DNA of 64,000 nucleotides. Origin: Pyxidicoccus sp. MSG2 (GTDB lineage Bacteria; Myxococcota; Myxococcia; Myxococcales; Myxococcaceae). The DNA is taken from positions 7,148,001 through 7,212,000 of the forward strand of contig NZ_JAPNKC010000001.1 in the NCBI RefSeq assembly GCF_026626705.1, read 5' to 3'. The notes below the pieces were generated by a model. That model did not search any database and was not told the DNA's origin. It saw nothing but the letters and a program-made list of their open reading frames with translations. Shown piece after piece: positions 42,949 through 51,900 of this stretch (position 1 is its first letter; every line of letters starts with the position of its first letter). A program made the position numbers and the translations under genes.

Positions 42949-43833
42949 ATGCCCCATCGCTCATTGCGTCCGCTGTTGCTGCTGGCCTCGCTGCTCATCG
43001 GCTGCTCATCCGGCCTCCGCGTCAACGTCCTCGAGCCCGCGCGGGTGAACGTGGGCGCCTCGCGCAAGCTCGTGGTGGTGCAGACCGAGGGCCAGTCCAC
43101 CGTGCAGGACGTCGTCCTCCAGGAGCTGTATCGGCAGAGCCGGCAGGACGGCTACTTCTCGTTCACGGACCGCACCCACGCGGGCGGCACCGTGAAGCTC
43201 ACGGGGAGCGAGGTGTTGCTGCAGGGGGAGAAGGCCACCGCCCTGGAGTCGGGGGAGGTCGGCCTGCGCATCGACGTGCTCGGTTGGGACGCGGATTTGG
43301 AGAAGCGCCAGCTCCAGGTCAAGGACGAGAAGGGCAGGATGCCGAAGAAGACCCAGAAGCAGGTCTTCGTCGCGAAGCTCATCCTGGGGGTGACGGCCTT
43401 CAACTCCGCGGGCAAGGTGCTGCTCGCGGAGGAGGAGTACGCGGGCGAGGTCGAGTCGGAGCGCGTGGACGTCCTGCTGCGCACGGTGGCCGGGCAGTTG
43501 GTGGACCGCGTGCTCCGGGACCTCACCCCGCGTCAGGTCTCCCACTACCTGCGCATGGATGACGAGGACGCGGCGCAGAAGGACATCGTCAAGGTGGCGG
43601 AGAAGGGCGACGTCGGACAGGCCATCACGCAGCTGACGTCCTACGTCGAGCAGCATCCGGACAACGCGGGTGGCTGGTACAACCTGGCCGTGCTGCTGGA
43701 CGCCAGCGGCGAGTACGAGAAGGCGCTGGAGCACTACTCGCGCGCCATCTCCCTGACCTCGAAGGACTTCTATGTGAAGATGCAGGAAGCGTGCTCCAGC
43801 CGGCTCGCGAGCCGTCAGGCGCTGCGCGAGTGA
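42949..43833 (+). CDS. TPR-containing lipoprotein
   Basis: This 294-residue protein has a lipobox near LLIGCSS, a mixed alpha/beta middle (from LVVVQTEGQSTVQDVVLQEL to LDRVLRDLTP) and a C-terminal TPR unit (DNAGGWYNLAVLLDASGEYEKALEHY). Its own ATG follows CCAGGAGAG. It lies just ahead of an ECF sigma factor and anti-sigma pair and may be a sensor for them or a target. Function unknown. Confidence 0.85.
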   Translation: MPHRSLRPLLLLASLLIGCSSGLRVNVLEPARVNVGASRKLVVVQTEGQSTVQDVVLQELYRQSRQDGYFSFTDRTHAGGTVKLTGSEVLLQGEKATALESGEVGLRIDVLGWDADLEKRQLQVKDEKGRMPKKTQKQVFVAKLILGVTAFNSAGKVLLAEEEYAGEVESERVDVLLRTVAGQLVDRVLRDLTPRQVSHYLRMDDEDAAQKDIVKVAEKGDVGQAITQLTSYVEQHPDNAGGWYNLAVLLDASGEYEKALEHYSRAISLTSKDFYVKMQEACSSRLASRQALRE

Positions 43834-43857
43834 TGTGGCTGTTGGGAGGAGTCGTCG

Positions 43858-44448
43858 TTGAGTCCGGCGTCCACCGCTCCCCGGGGAGGTCCCACCGCGC
43901 GGGCGGCGTCTCCGGCCTCGGACGACCTGACGGCGCTCTACCGGCGCTTCGGCCCCGCCGTTCACCGCAGGGCGCTGTCGCTCACGCGTGACGCCGAGGA
44001 GGCGCTCGACGTCACGCAGGACACCTTCCTGGCGTACATGAAGGTGCGGGGCACGCCACGCGACGAGGCCTCTCCCTTCACGGTGCTGTATCAAATCGCC
44101 ACGTATCGCGCGGTGGACCGCGTGCGCCGCCGCGCGCGCTGGTCCGGCAGCCTGGGCCCGCTGTCGGTGGAGGACGAGGACGCGGAGGACCGGCGTCAGG
44201 AGGCCGTGACTTCGCACGCCGGAGGGCTGGAGCGGGTGGAGGCCCTGCAGGACCTCGCACTCCTCACCCAGGGCGAGGACGAAGAGGTGCTGACGGTGGC
44301 GGTGCTCTACTTCGTGGAAGGGCACACCACGGACGAGGTGGCGCAGGTGTTGGACATGTCGCGCAAGACGGTGTCCCGGATGCTGGCGCGGTTCGCGGAG
44401 CGCGCGCGGAAGCGCAGCCTCCGCCTCACGCCCGGAGGGGCACCGTGA
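43858..44448 (+). CDS. ECF-type RNA polymerase sigma factor
   Basis: This 196-residue protein begins at TTG 43858, with GGGAGGA seven bases upstream. Region 2 reads LYRRFGPAVHRRALSLTRDAEEALDVTQDTFLAYM, and region 4 reads YFVEGHTTDEVAQVLDMSRKTVSRML. The stop overlaps the next gene by four bases (GTGA at 44445), so it is coupled to an anti-sigma-like membrane protein. Its stimulus is unknown. Confidence 0.92.
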   Translation: MSPASTAPRGGPTARAASPASDDLTALYRRFGPAVHRRALSLTRDAEEALDVTQDTFLAYMKVRGTPRDEASPFTVLYQIATYRAVDRVRRRARWSGSLGPLSVEDEDAEDRRQEAVTSHAGGLERVEALQDLALLTQGEDEEVLTVAVLYFVEGHTTDEVAQVLDMSRKTVSRMLARFAERARKRSLRLTPGGAP

Positions 44449-45149
44449 GCGCGGGAGAGCGCCGCATCCAGGATGCGTTGCTGGAGCGCTACCTCGCGGA
44501 CGCGCTCGCTCCGGAGGCACGCCGTCAGCTGGAGTCCGTGCTGGCGGAGTCGGCGCCGGACCGGGAGCGACTGGAGGCGCTGCGGGCGGACTCGGCGGCG
44601 TTCCTCGTCCAGCACCCGCCCGGGCCGCTGGTGGCCCGCTACGAGGCCGCCGAGCCCGCGCGGCGGCGGCCCTGGTGGGTGCTGCTGGTGCCCGCGCTCG
44701 CGGCCTCGGTGCTGGTGGTGGTGTGGCTCCGGGAGGACCCGTACACCGTGAAGGGCACGGTGTCGCTGGTGCTGCACCGCAAGGCCGGCGACGGCAGCAC
44801 GCGGGTGGAGCCGGGCGCGACGCTGGCCCCGGGAGACGTCCTCCAGTTCGAGGTGAAGGCGGCGGAGGACGGCTACGTGGCGGTGCTGAGCCGGGACGGG
44901 CAGGGCACCGTCACCGTGTATCACCCCTTCGGAGGCACGGAGGCGGCGCGCTACCAGGCGGCACGTCCGATGCTGCCGGCCGCGATTGAATTGGACGGGG
45001 TCCGCGGGCACGAGGAGGTGTACGCGCTGCACTCGAGCCAGCCCTTCGCGTTGGACCAGGCCGTGGCCGCGCTGAAGGAAGGCCGGAAGCTGGAGGACGC
45101 GGCCCCGAAGGGTGTGGCGGTGGAGCACGTCGGCTTCGACAAGCGCTGA
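44445..45149 (+). CDS. Anti-sigma-factor-like membrane protein with DUF4384-like domain
   Basis: This 234-residue protein starts with GTG at 44445. The first 70 residues form a small helical domain (LLERYLADALAPEARRQLESVL), like the cytoplasmic domain of anti-sigma factors. One membrane segment follows (WWVLLVPALAASVLVVVWL). The rest, outside, reads like DUF4384 (VEPGATLAPGDVLQFEVKA, GYVAVLSRDGQGTVTVYHP). Its coupling to the sigma gene supports an anti-sigma role. Confidence 0.85.
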   Translation: MSAGERRIQDALLERYLADALAPEARRQLESVLAESAPDRERLEALRADSAAFLVQHPPGPLVARYEAAEPARRRPWWVLLVPALAASVLVVVWLREDPYTVKGTVSLVLHRKAGDGSTRVEPGATLAPGDVLQFEVKAAEDGYVAVLSRDGQGTVTVYHPFGGTEAARYQAARPMLPAAIELDGVRGHEEVYALHSSQPFALDQAVAALKEGRKLEDAAPKGVAVEHVGFDKR

Positions 45150-45303
45150 CCCGGCCCGGAAGCACCGCGAAGAAAAAAGTCCCACGGAAAATCCCCCACG
45201 CGATGAACGAGAGAGCGGGGCGCGATGGTGGGCGCGGGTCCTTGGGGGACCCGTGCCGCCAGGCCTGTCGGGCGCGCTCCGCCATGCAAGGGGGAAGGCC
45301 AAG

Positions 45304-46107
45304 ATGACGACGGTGCGGTGTGTGATTGCCTCGGAGCAGCGCCAGTTGGACGACGCGCTCCGGGTGCGCTGGGCGGTGTTCGGCGCGGAAATGGGGCTGC
45401 TGGGGACGCCTCCTCCGGCGCCACGGGACGTGAGCTGCTTCGACACATTGGAGACGACGCTCCACTTCGTCGTGTACGCCGGGGACACGGCGGTGGCGAC
45501 GTCGCGCCTGCTGCTGCCGAACGCGGAGGTGGCGCGCGCTTCCGGGCAGAGGCTGGGCATCGAGCTGGAGCAGAAGCTGGACCTGCGCCAGGTGGACGCG
45601 CCGGGCATGCGGCTGGCGGAGACGACGCGCTACTGCGTGCTGCGCGGGTATCGCGGCTCGGAGGTGCTGCTGCGCCTGCAGGCGGAGATGTACCGGGAGA
45701 GTCGCAGGCGCGGGGTGACGCACTGGATTGCGTCCGCGAACACGGAGACGGACTGCGCGCAGGACGCGCTCATCGCCTTCCAGGTGGCAGCGCGGATGCG
45801 GTGTGTGAGTCCCCACTGGAAGGTGACACCCCACGAACCCGTCCAGGCTCCCGAGGTGCCCGAGGCCCCGCTCTACACGCCGGAGGAGCGCCTGCGCGCG
45901 TGCCAGGGCCGCTTCGACGGCCTGCGCCTGCCTCGCACGCTGTCCCTCTTCGCGAAGAAGCTGGGCGCGCGCTTCATCAGTGAGCCCCTCTATGACGCGC
46001 GCTTCCACCGGTACGCCACGCCGCTGGTCGCCGCGTTGGACGCGATTCCCGTCAGCACGCTGGCCTGGTTCGACGCGTTGCCGGTGAGCGCCTCGCGCGC
46101 CGCCTGA
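45304..46107 (+). CDS. FeeM-like N-acyltransferase (GNAT/autoinducer-synthase fold)
   Basis: From ATG 45304 the protein has 267 residues. LDDALRVRWAVFGAEMG, CFDTLETTLHFVVYAGDTAVATSRLLLP and RLAETTRYCVLRGYRGSEVL follow the order of FeeM N-acyl amino acid synthases, which share a fold with acyl-homoserine-lactone synthases. It would join a fatty acyl-ACP to an amine. It lies 69 bases before a heme-oxygenase-like oxidase gene, suggesting a two-step lipid pathway. The substrates are unknown. Confidence 0.78.
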   Translation: MTTVRCVIASEQRQLDDALRVRWAVFGAEMGLLGTPPPAPRDVSCFDTLETTLHFVVYAGDTAVATSRLLLPNAEVARASGQRLGIELEQKLDLRQVDAPGMRLAETTRYCVLRGYRGSEVLLRLQAEMYRESRRRGVTHWIASANTETDCAQDALIAFQVAARMRCVSPHWKVTPHEPVQAPEVPEAPLYTPEERLRACQGRFDGLRLPRTLSLFAKKLGARFISEPLYDARFHRYATPLVAALDAIPVSTLAWFDALPVSASRAA

Positions 46108-46176
46108 AGTCCCCACCCCACCACCACTCACTTCAACAGCGGGCGCGCCACGGGTGCGCCCGAACGGGAGAAGCAC

Positions 46177-46863
46177 ATGTCGACGGAGCTCATCGTGAAG
46201 CTGGAGCAGGAGGCGAATACCCTGGTGCGTGAGTTGGACGCCCACCCGGACGCGCGCAGTCTCTTCGAGGGCACGACGGACGCGGGCCAGTACGCCGGGT
46301 ATCTCGCGCAGTCGTACCACTACGTGCGGTGGACGGCGCCGCTGCTGGGTCTCGCGGGCCGGCGAATGCAGCGACTGGGGCGCCACCCCGCGCTGGGCGC
46401 GCTGCTCGTGCAGAAGGCGAAGGAGGAGTCGGGCCACGAGCGCTGGCTGCTCTCCGACCTGCGCGCGCTGGGCTGGTCGAAGGAGCGGGTGGAGGCGACG
46501 CCCGCCTGCGCGGCCGTGCGCGCGTACGTGAGCTGGAACCGCTTCACCGCGGAGGCGGGCATGCCCACCGCCTTCCTCGGGACGGCCTACGTGCTGGAGC
46601 ACCTGTCCGTGGTGCGCGCGGGGCTGGCGGCGGAGCGCCTGGTCGCGCGTGGGGCCATCCCCGACATCCACCGCGCCGTCACCTTCCTGCGGGGCCACGC
46701 GGGCGCGGACGGGGACCACGTGGCGGAGCTGGCCAGCGTGCTGAGCACCCTGCGGGACGCGGCCGAGCGAGAGGCCATCCTCCTCTCCGCCACCACCACG
46801 CGGGCCCTCTATCCGGCCCTCTTCACTCCCGCCACGGAGGCCGCCGCCCACGTCGTGGGCTGA
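46177..46863 (+). CDS. Heme-oxygenase-like diiron oxidase candidate
   Basis: This 228-residue all-helical protein belongs to the iron-containing redox enzyme family. Possible metal ligands are spaced as in heme-oxygenase-like diiron oxidases: KEESGHERW (Glu83/Glu84, His87), LEHLS (Glu141, His142), and GHAGADGDHVAEL (His174, Asp180, His181). Such enzymes cleave or oxidize lipids and amino acids. It follows the FeeM-like acyltransferase, so an N-acyl amino acid is a plausible substrate. That link is inference. Confidence 0.8.
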   Translation: MSTELIVKLEQEANTLVRELDAHPDARSLFEGTTDAGQYAGYLAQSYHYVRWTAPLLGLAGRRMQRLGRHPALGALLVQKAKEESGHERWLLSDLRALGWSKERVEATPACAAVRAYVSWNRFTAEAGMPTAFLGTAYVLEHLSVVRAGLAAERLVARGAIPDIHRAVTFLRGHAGADGDHVAELASVLSTLRDAAEREAILLSATTTRALYPALFTPATEAAAHVVG

Positions 46864-46893
46864 GCACCGACACCCGCCCTCCCGCACTTCGAC

Positions 46894-46938
46894 TTGCAAA
46901 GGTGTCGAAAGGACACTAACAATGTGTCGAAGGTACAC
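46894..46938 (+). promoter_or_regulatory. Promoter with tandem operators before the SPFH gene
   Basis: TTGCAA (46894-46899) and TAACAA (46917-46922) are 17 bases apart. The spacer contains GTGTCGAAAGGACAC (46902-46916), and GTGTCGAAGGTACAC (46924-46938) follows the -10 box. The two near-identical 15-mers start 22 bases apart, two helix turns, and each is an inverted repeat. This is the layout of a repressed promoter. The repressor is unknown. Confidence 0.75.
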
Positions 46939-46958
46939 GAAGCGAGAGGGCGGGCTCA

Positions 46959-47948
46959 ATGGTCATCGGGTACATGAAGGCGGCACCGACGACGTACGTC
47001 ATGCAGTTCGAGGGGGGACGGGTGGTCCGCGAGGGGGCGGGGCTCTCGTTCTTCTACTGGAAGCCGTCCGCGACGCTGGTGTCGGTGCCGCTGTCGAGCG
47101 CGGACGTGCCCTTCGCCTTCAACGAGGTGACGCGGGACTTCCAGGCGGTGACGCTGCAGGGGCAGCTCACGTACCGGGTGGCGGACCCGAAGCGGCTGGC
47201 GTCGCTGCTGGACTACTCGGTGGGGACGTCCGGGCGCCACCGCTCGGACGACCCGGAGAAGCTGGCGGAGCGGCTGGTGCAGGTGGCGCAGGTTCGCGCG
47301 CGCACGGTGGTGCAGGGCATGCCGCTGCGTGAGGTGTTGGTCCACACGGACACGATTGAGGCCCAGGTGCTCGCGGCCCTGGCGGTGGCGGAGTCGGTGC
47401 GGGGGCTGGGCGTGGAGGTGATGGCCTTCTCGCTCCTGTCGGTGCAGCCGACGCCGGAGATGGCGCGGGCGCTGGAGGCGGAGGCGCGCGAAGGACTGCA
47501 GCGTACGGCGGACGAGGCCATCTACGCGCGCCGCAACGCCGCCGTGGAGCAGGAGCGCCGCATCAAGGAGAGCGAACTGGCCACCGAGCTGGCGGTGGAG
47601 GCGCGGCAGCGCCAGATTCGCGAGGCGAAGATGTCGGCGGACATCGCCGTGGAGGAGCAGCGCTCCGCGCTGATGGAGCGCTGGAGCCAGAACGAGCGCC
47701 AGGCGGCGGACGCGCGCGCGTACGCGCTGGAGAAGACGCTGGCGCCAGTGCGCGGGGTGGACTGGAAGACGCTGATGGCCACGTCGGCGGGGGGCGGGGA
47801 CCCGGCGCTGAACATCGCGCTCGCCTTCCGGGAGATGGCGGAGAACGCGCAGCGCATCGGCGAGCTGAACGTGTCGCCGGACCTGCTGCACTCGCTGATG
47901 AGCGCGTCGGGCAGCGGAGGCAAGCCCACCGGGCCTCGCAATCGCTGA
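46959..47948 (+). CDS. SPFH (band 7) domain protein
   Basis: This 329-residue protein has an N-terminal band-7 domain (VREGAGLSFFYWKPSATLVSVPLS, FNEVTRDFQAVTLQGQLTYRV) and a long Ala/Glu-rich coiled coil (RRNAAVEQERRIKESELATEL). There is no clear membrane segment at the start, so membrane contact would be peripheral. SPFH proteins form scaffolds on membranes. It is followed 18 bases later by an NAD-kinase-like gene and is expressed from the operator-bearing promoter. Confidence 0.9.
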   Translation: MVIGYMKAAPTTYVMQFEGGRVVREGAGLSFFYWKPSATLVSVPLSSADVPFAFNEVTRDFQAVTLQGQLTYRVADPKRLASLLDYSVGTSGRHRSDDPEKLAERLVQVAQVRARTVVQGMPLREVLVHTDTIEAQVLAALAVAESVRGLGVEVMAFSLLSVQPTPEMARALEAEAREGLQRTADEAIYARRNAAVEQERRIKESELATELAVEARQRQIREAKMSADIAVEEQRSALMERWSQNERQAADARAYALEKTLAPVRGVDWKTLMATSAGGGDPALNIALAFREMAENAQRIGELNVSPDLLHSLMSASGSGGKPTGPRNR

Positions 47949-47966
47949 CCGGAAGAGAGGGCGGCC

Positions 47967-48887
47967 ATGTACGAGAAGATCGTCCTCGTCACCCGCCGCA
48001 CGCGGCTGGCGGGGCTGGTGGAGCGCTTCAACACGAAGAAGCAGGCGAAGTTCTACGTGGAGCACGCGGGGCAGGACTTCGAGGAGTTCTCCCGCGAGGA
48101 CGAGTCCTACCGCCGCGCGGTGGACGCGCTGCGCGACACGCTGGGCCTGGGGCTGCCGGTGCAGCAGGTGGACCGGAGTCTGGTTCCCACCTTCCTCTTC
48201 ACGGGGAAGGAGGTCGTCGTCGTGGCCGGGCAGGACGGGCTGGTGGCGAACGTGGCGAAGTACGTGGGGGAGCAGCCGCTGGTGGGCGTGAATCCGGACC
48301 CGGAGCGCTTCGACGGCGTGCTGCTGCCCTACCGCGTGGAGGGGGCGCGGGGCGCGGTGCGCAAGGTGCTGGAGGGGAAGGCGGGCTTCCGGCAGGTGAC
48401 GCTGGCGGAAGCGCGGCTGGAGGACGGGCAGCGGCTGCTCGCCTTCAATGACTTGTTCATCGGCGCGAAGTCGCACGTGTCGGCGCGCTACCGGCTGCGC
48501 TACGGGGACAAGGAGGAGTCGCAGTCGTCCAGCGGGGTGCTGGTGTCCACGGGGGCGGGCTCCAGCGGGTGGCTGTCGTCGGTCTTCACGCTGGCGCGGA
48601 GCCTGACGCAGCAGACGGGCGGGGTGCCGGGGCAGCCGTGGAAGCTGGCGTGGGAGGACCCCAAGCTGGCCTTCGTGGTGCGCGAGCCCTTCATCAGCCG
48701 CCACTCCGCCGCGGACGTGGTGGGCGGCTTCGTGACGGCGGAGCGCGAGCTGGTGCTGGAGTCGAGGATGGCGTCGGCGGGTGTCATCTTCAGCGATGGC
48801 GTGGAGGAGGACTTCCTCAAGTTCGGCGCCGGTGCCACCGCGCGCATCCGTCCGGCGAAGCAGCGCGTGCGCCTGGTGGTGGGCTGA
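47967..48887 (+). CDS. NAD-kinase-like protein with altered motifs
   Basis: This 306-residue protein has the fold order of NAD kinases: GQDG at 88-91 where GGDG is usual, GVNPDPERFDG, an FNDLFIG segment, and STGAGSSGWLSS where STPTGSTAY is usual. The catalytic Asp of GGDG is kept. The altered motifs suggest a different substrate or loss of ATP use. It is coupled to the SPFH gene. Substrate unknown. Confidence 0.75.
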   Translation: MYEKIVLVTRRTRLAGLVERFNTKKQAKFYVEHAGQDFEEFSREDESYRRAVDALRDTLGLGLPVQQVDRSLVPTFLFTGKEVVVVAGQDGLVANVAKYVGEQPLVGVNPDPERFDGVLLPYRVEGARGAVRKVLEGKAGFRQVTLAEARLEDGQRLLAFNDLFIGAKSHVSARYRLRYGDKEESQSSSGVLVSTGAGSSGWLSSVFTLARSLTQQTGGVPGQPWKLAWEDPKLAFVVREPFISRHSAADVVGGFVTAERELVLESRMASAGVIFSDGVEEDFLKFGAGATARIRPAKQRVRLVVG

Positions 48888-48895
48888 AATGCGAG

Positions 48896-48928
48896 GGCCG
48901 CCGTGCCCGGACACGGGGCACGGCGGCC
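48896..48928. terminator. Strong convergent hairpin terminator
   Basis: GGCCGCCGTGCCC and GGGCACGGCGGCC form a perfect 13-bp stem with a 7-base loop, between convergent genes ending at 48887 and 48966. Confidence 0.85.
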
Positions 48929-48965
48929 TCGGTGCATCAGCTCCCGGACCGCGGGAGCCGCGGCC

Positions 48966-51900
48966 TCAGAAGTGTTCCTTCATGAACTCCTTCAGGTCCT
49001 CACGGGATTCCTCGAGCTTCTCCTTCGCCCCGTCGATTTTCTGCTGCAGCGCGCGGTCCTGCTTGTCCAGCTCGATGATGCGGGAGTGGATGTAGTCCAT
49101 CTGCTCCTGGTCCTTGAGGGTCTGCGTCGCCTGGTCCAGATAGTGGCCCAGCTCCTTCTGGATGTTGGCCTGCTGCGCCTCCAGGTCCTTGATGACGCCC
49201 TCGATGAGGCGCATGCGGGCCTGGGGCTCGGGCTCGCTGAACAGCGGGTTGGTGCCGTTGTAGCAACTGCCGATGAACATCACCTTGCTGAGACCGTTGG
49301 CGAACTTCGTGATGGGGTTCTTGAGGACCATGTTCAGGAGCCCCGCGCCCTTCACCGCGGTGCCAGCCTTCGACGCGATGCCCTTCTTGTGCGCGACGTC
49401 CTCGCCCTCGGTGCCGGTGGGGTCCACCAGGTCCAGCGGGCGGTTGCGCACGTAGCCGTAGAGGTTGCACTCCACCGGGCTGGTGCGGCACTTCTCCAGG
49501 TCCTCGAGGAACACGGGGTCCGGCGTGGTGAAGCGGCTGATGCGGGGGTCGTAGTCGCGCACCCCCATCCGGACGAAGCCGAGGTCGGCGTCGTACGCCT
49601 TCTCCACATAGTCCAGCGCGGCAGCCCCCACCGGGTGGGTGACGCGGTCCCCGTAGGGAGAGGCCAGGCGCTCCGTGCCATCCGCCTCCGCCATGACGCT
49701 GCCGCGGCGGTCGGTGGCCAGCAGCTGGAAGGCGCCATTCCTCAGCACGCCCACGAGCTGCTTGTCCACGCGCACCGGCTGGGTGATGCCAGAGCCGTCC
49801 AGGTAGCCGCCATCCTTGAGGTAGGCCGCGAGCGGCGTGCCCCCGCTGCCCAGCTTGAGGATGCGCTCACCGTCCTCGTCGTAGAGGAAGCTCCAGCTGC
49901 TGGCGCCGCTCTGCGCGGTGGCCACCTGGCCGTCGGGACCGTAGGTGAGGGTGAGGCCATCCCGGCTCACCGTGCGCCCCAGTCCGTCGAGCGTGTACGT
50001 CACGCCACCGGCCACCAGCGTGTTGCCGCCCGCCGTGAGCGTGCGCGTGCCCGAGCCATCCGTGATGGAGGTGGGCAGGCCCGCGGCGTCGAAGCCGTAG
50101 GTGTACGCATGCTGCGCGTCCTGAGCGCTGGTGAGGAAGCCTTGCGGGGAGTAGCCGTACTGGCGCGTCAGCTGCGTGCCGCCGAACTGCGTCACCTCGC
50201 TGCCGGTGAGGCCCCGGGCATTCAGCTTCCACGCGACCGACGAACTCCAGGCCGGCGTCGTCTGCGCCAGGCTGGTGCGCTGGCGGGTGAGCGCGTCATA
50301 GCTGAACACCACGGACGTGCCGCCGCCGAAGCCCACCTGCGCCAGCTGCCCGAGCCCGTTGTACTGCACGCTGGCCCAGGGCTGTCCGTTGAGCGTCATC
50401 GTGCTCAGCCGGCCGTACGCGTCCCAGCCGTTCCCGACGGAGGTGGTGCTGAGGACGTTGCCGCTCGTGTCCTTCACCTGGGTCGTCTCCAGCTTGACCT
50501 CGCCGCTCTCCGCGTAGGTCTGGGTGGTCTCCACGGTGCGCCAGCCGGTGAAGGTCAGCGTCGTCCGGGACAGGGTGCCGTCCGGGCGGTACTGGAGCAG
50601 CTTCGTGTACCCGTCGCCGGAGGTGGCCGTGTGCAGCCCCGGCCAGGTGGTGTTCGTGGGCTGCGCCGGCGAGGCGCCGTCGTAGTAGAGCTGGTACGTC
50701 TTCACGCCGCCGCCCGCCTGCGTGTGGGTGATGATGGTGCGGCGGCCCGCGGTGTCGTACTGGTAGCTCTCGCTGCGGACCAGCGTGTTGGCCGGCGTGC
50801 GGAACCGCTTCGCCGTCACCAGCCACGTGCCGGGCGCGTACTCGAAGTCCACGTTCGCCACGCCGTCGCGCTCCACGCGCCCGACGCGGCCGTAGGCGTC
50901 ATAGGTCAGCCGGTGCCCCTGGCCTCCGGGCAGCGTCACCGCGCGCAGGCGGCCGAGGGCGTCATGGGCGTAGGTATGGACGGCGCCGGACTCGTCCTCG
51001 TACCGCGCCACCCGTTTCTCCGAGTCCAGGAACTGACGGTGCGCCAGCGTCCCGTTCTCCTGCGTCTCCACGCGCAGGCCCCCGGCGTCCAGCGACCAGG
51101 CCGTCGCCAGGGTCTGCTGCACGTCCACGTGGTGGCGCAGCACCTTCTCCACCTCGTAGCCGAAGACGGCGGTGCGCGTGCTCGCCGTCTGCTCCACGCC
51201 GCTCAGGAGCGTGGCGTAGTCGAGCGCCGCCATGTCGGTGTTGGCCGGCAGGTTCGGGCGCACGTAGCTCAGCTTCTCGCGCTGCTGGCGGCCATGCACC
51301 GTCAGGCCGTCCACCACCCAGCCCTCCGGGATGAGGCGGCCCTTCGCCACCTCCTCACCCGCGGCGGTGGAGTAGTCCTGGGTGAAGCGCCGGGCGTTGT
51401 TGCCCGCGTCCACCAGCGCCGTGGCGGCGATGCTCGCGGGCCGCGTGGCCATGGCGAACCGGTAGTCCAGCAGCTCGTTCGGGTTCGCCTCGCTGGCGCC
51501 GCCGAGCTCGTTCCAGCGCTTCATCAGCCGCTCCAGCCCGTCGTAGCGGAAGCGCTCGGTGTGGGCATTCGTGCCCCGGCGCAGGGTGAGGGTGATGAGC
51601 CCGTCGTGCAGCGGGCTGCGCTCGGTGGCCTCCAGCACCACGCCGTCCGGCTGAGTCACCTTGGAGAGCACCAGGCGGCCCGGGGCGTACTCGAAGGACG
51701 TCGTCCCCTGTCCCGGCACGCTCACCGTCTTGACGGTGGAGTCCGGCCAGTAGCTCACCGTCTGCAGCGCCATGGGGCCCTGGGGCCCGAGCGCCTCCAC
51801 CTTCTCCACCTGGCCCGCCGCGTTGCGGGTGATGGTGCCCTGGTAGGAGAAGTCGAGCGAGGGCTGCTGCGGGTGGCTCCCGCTGAACGTCAGCGCGGCG

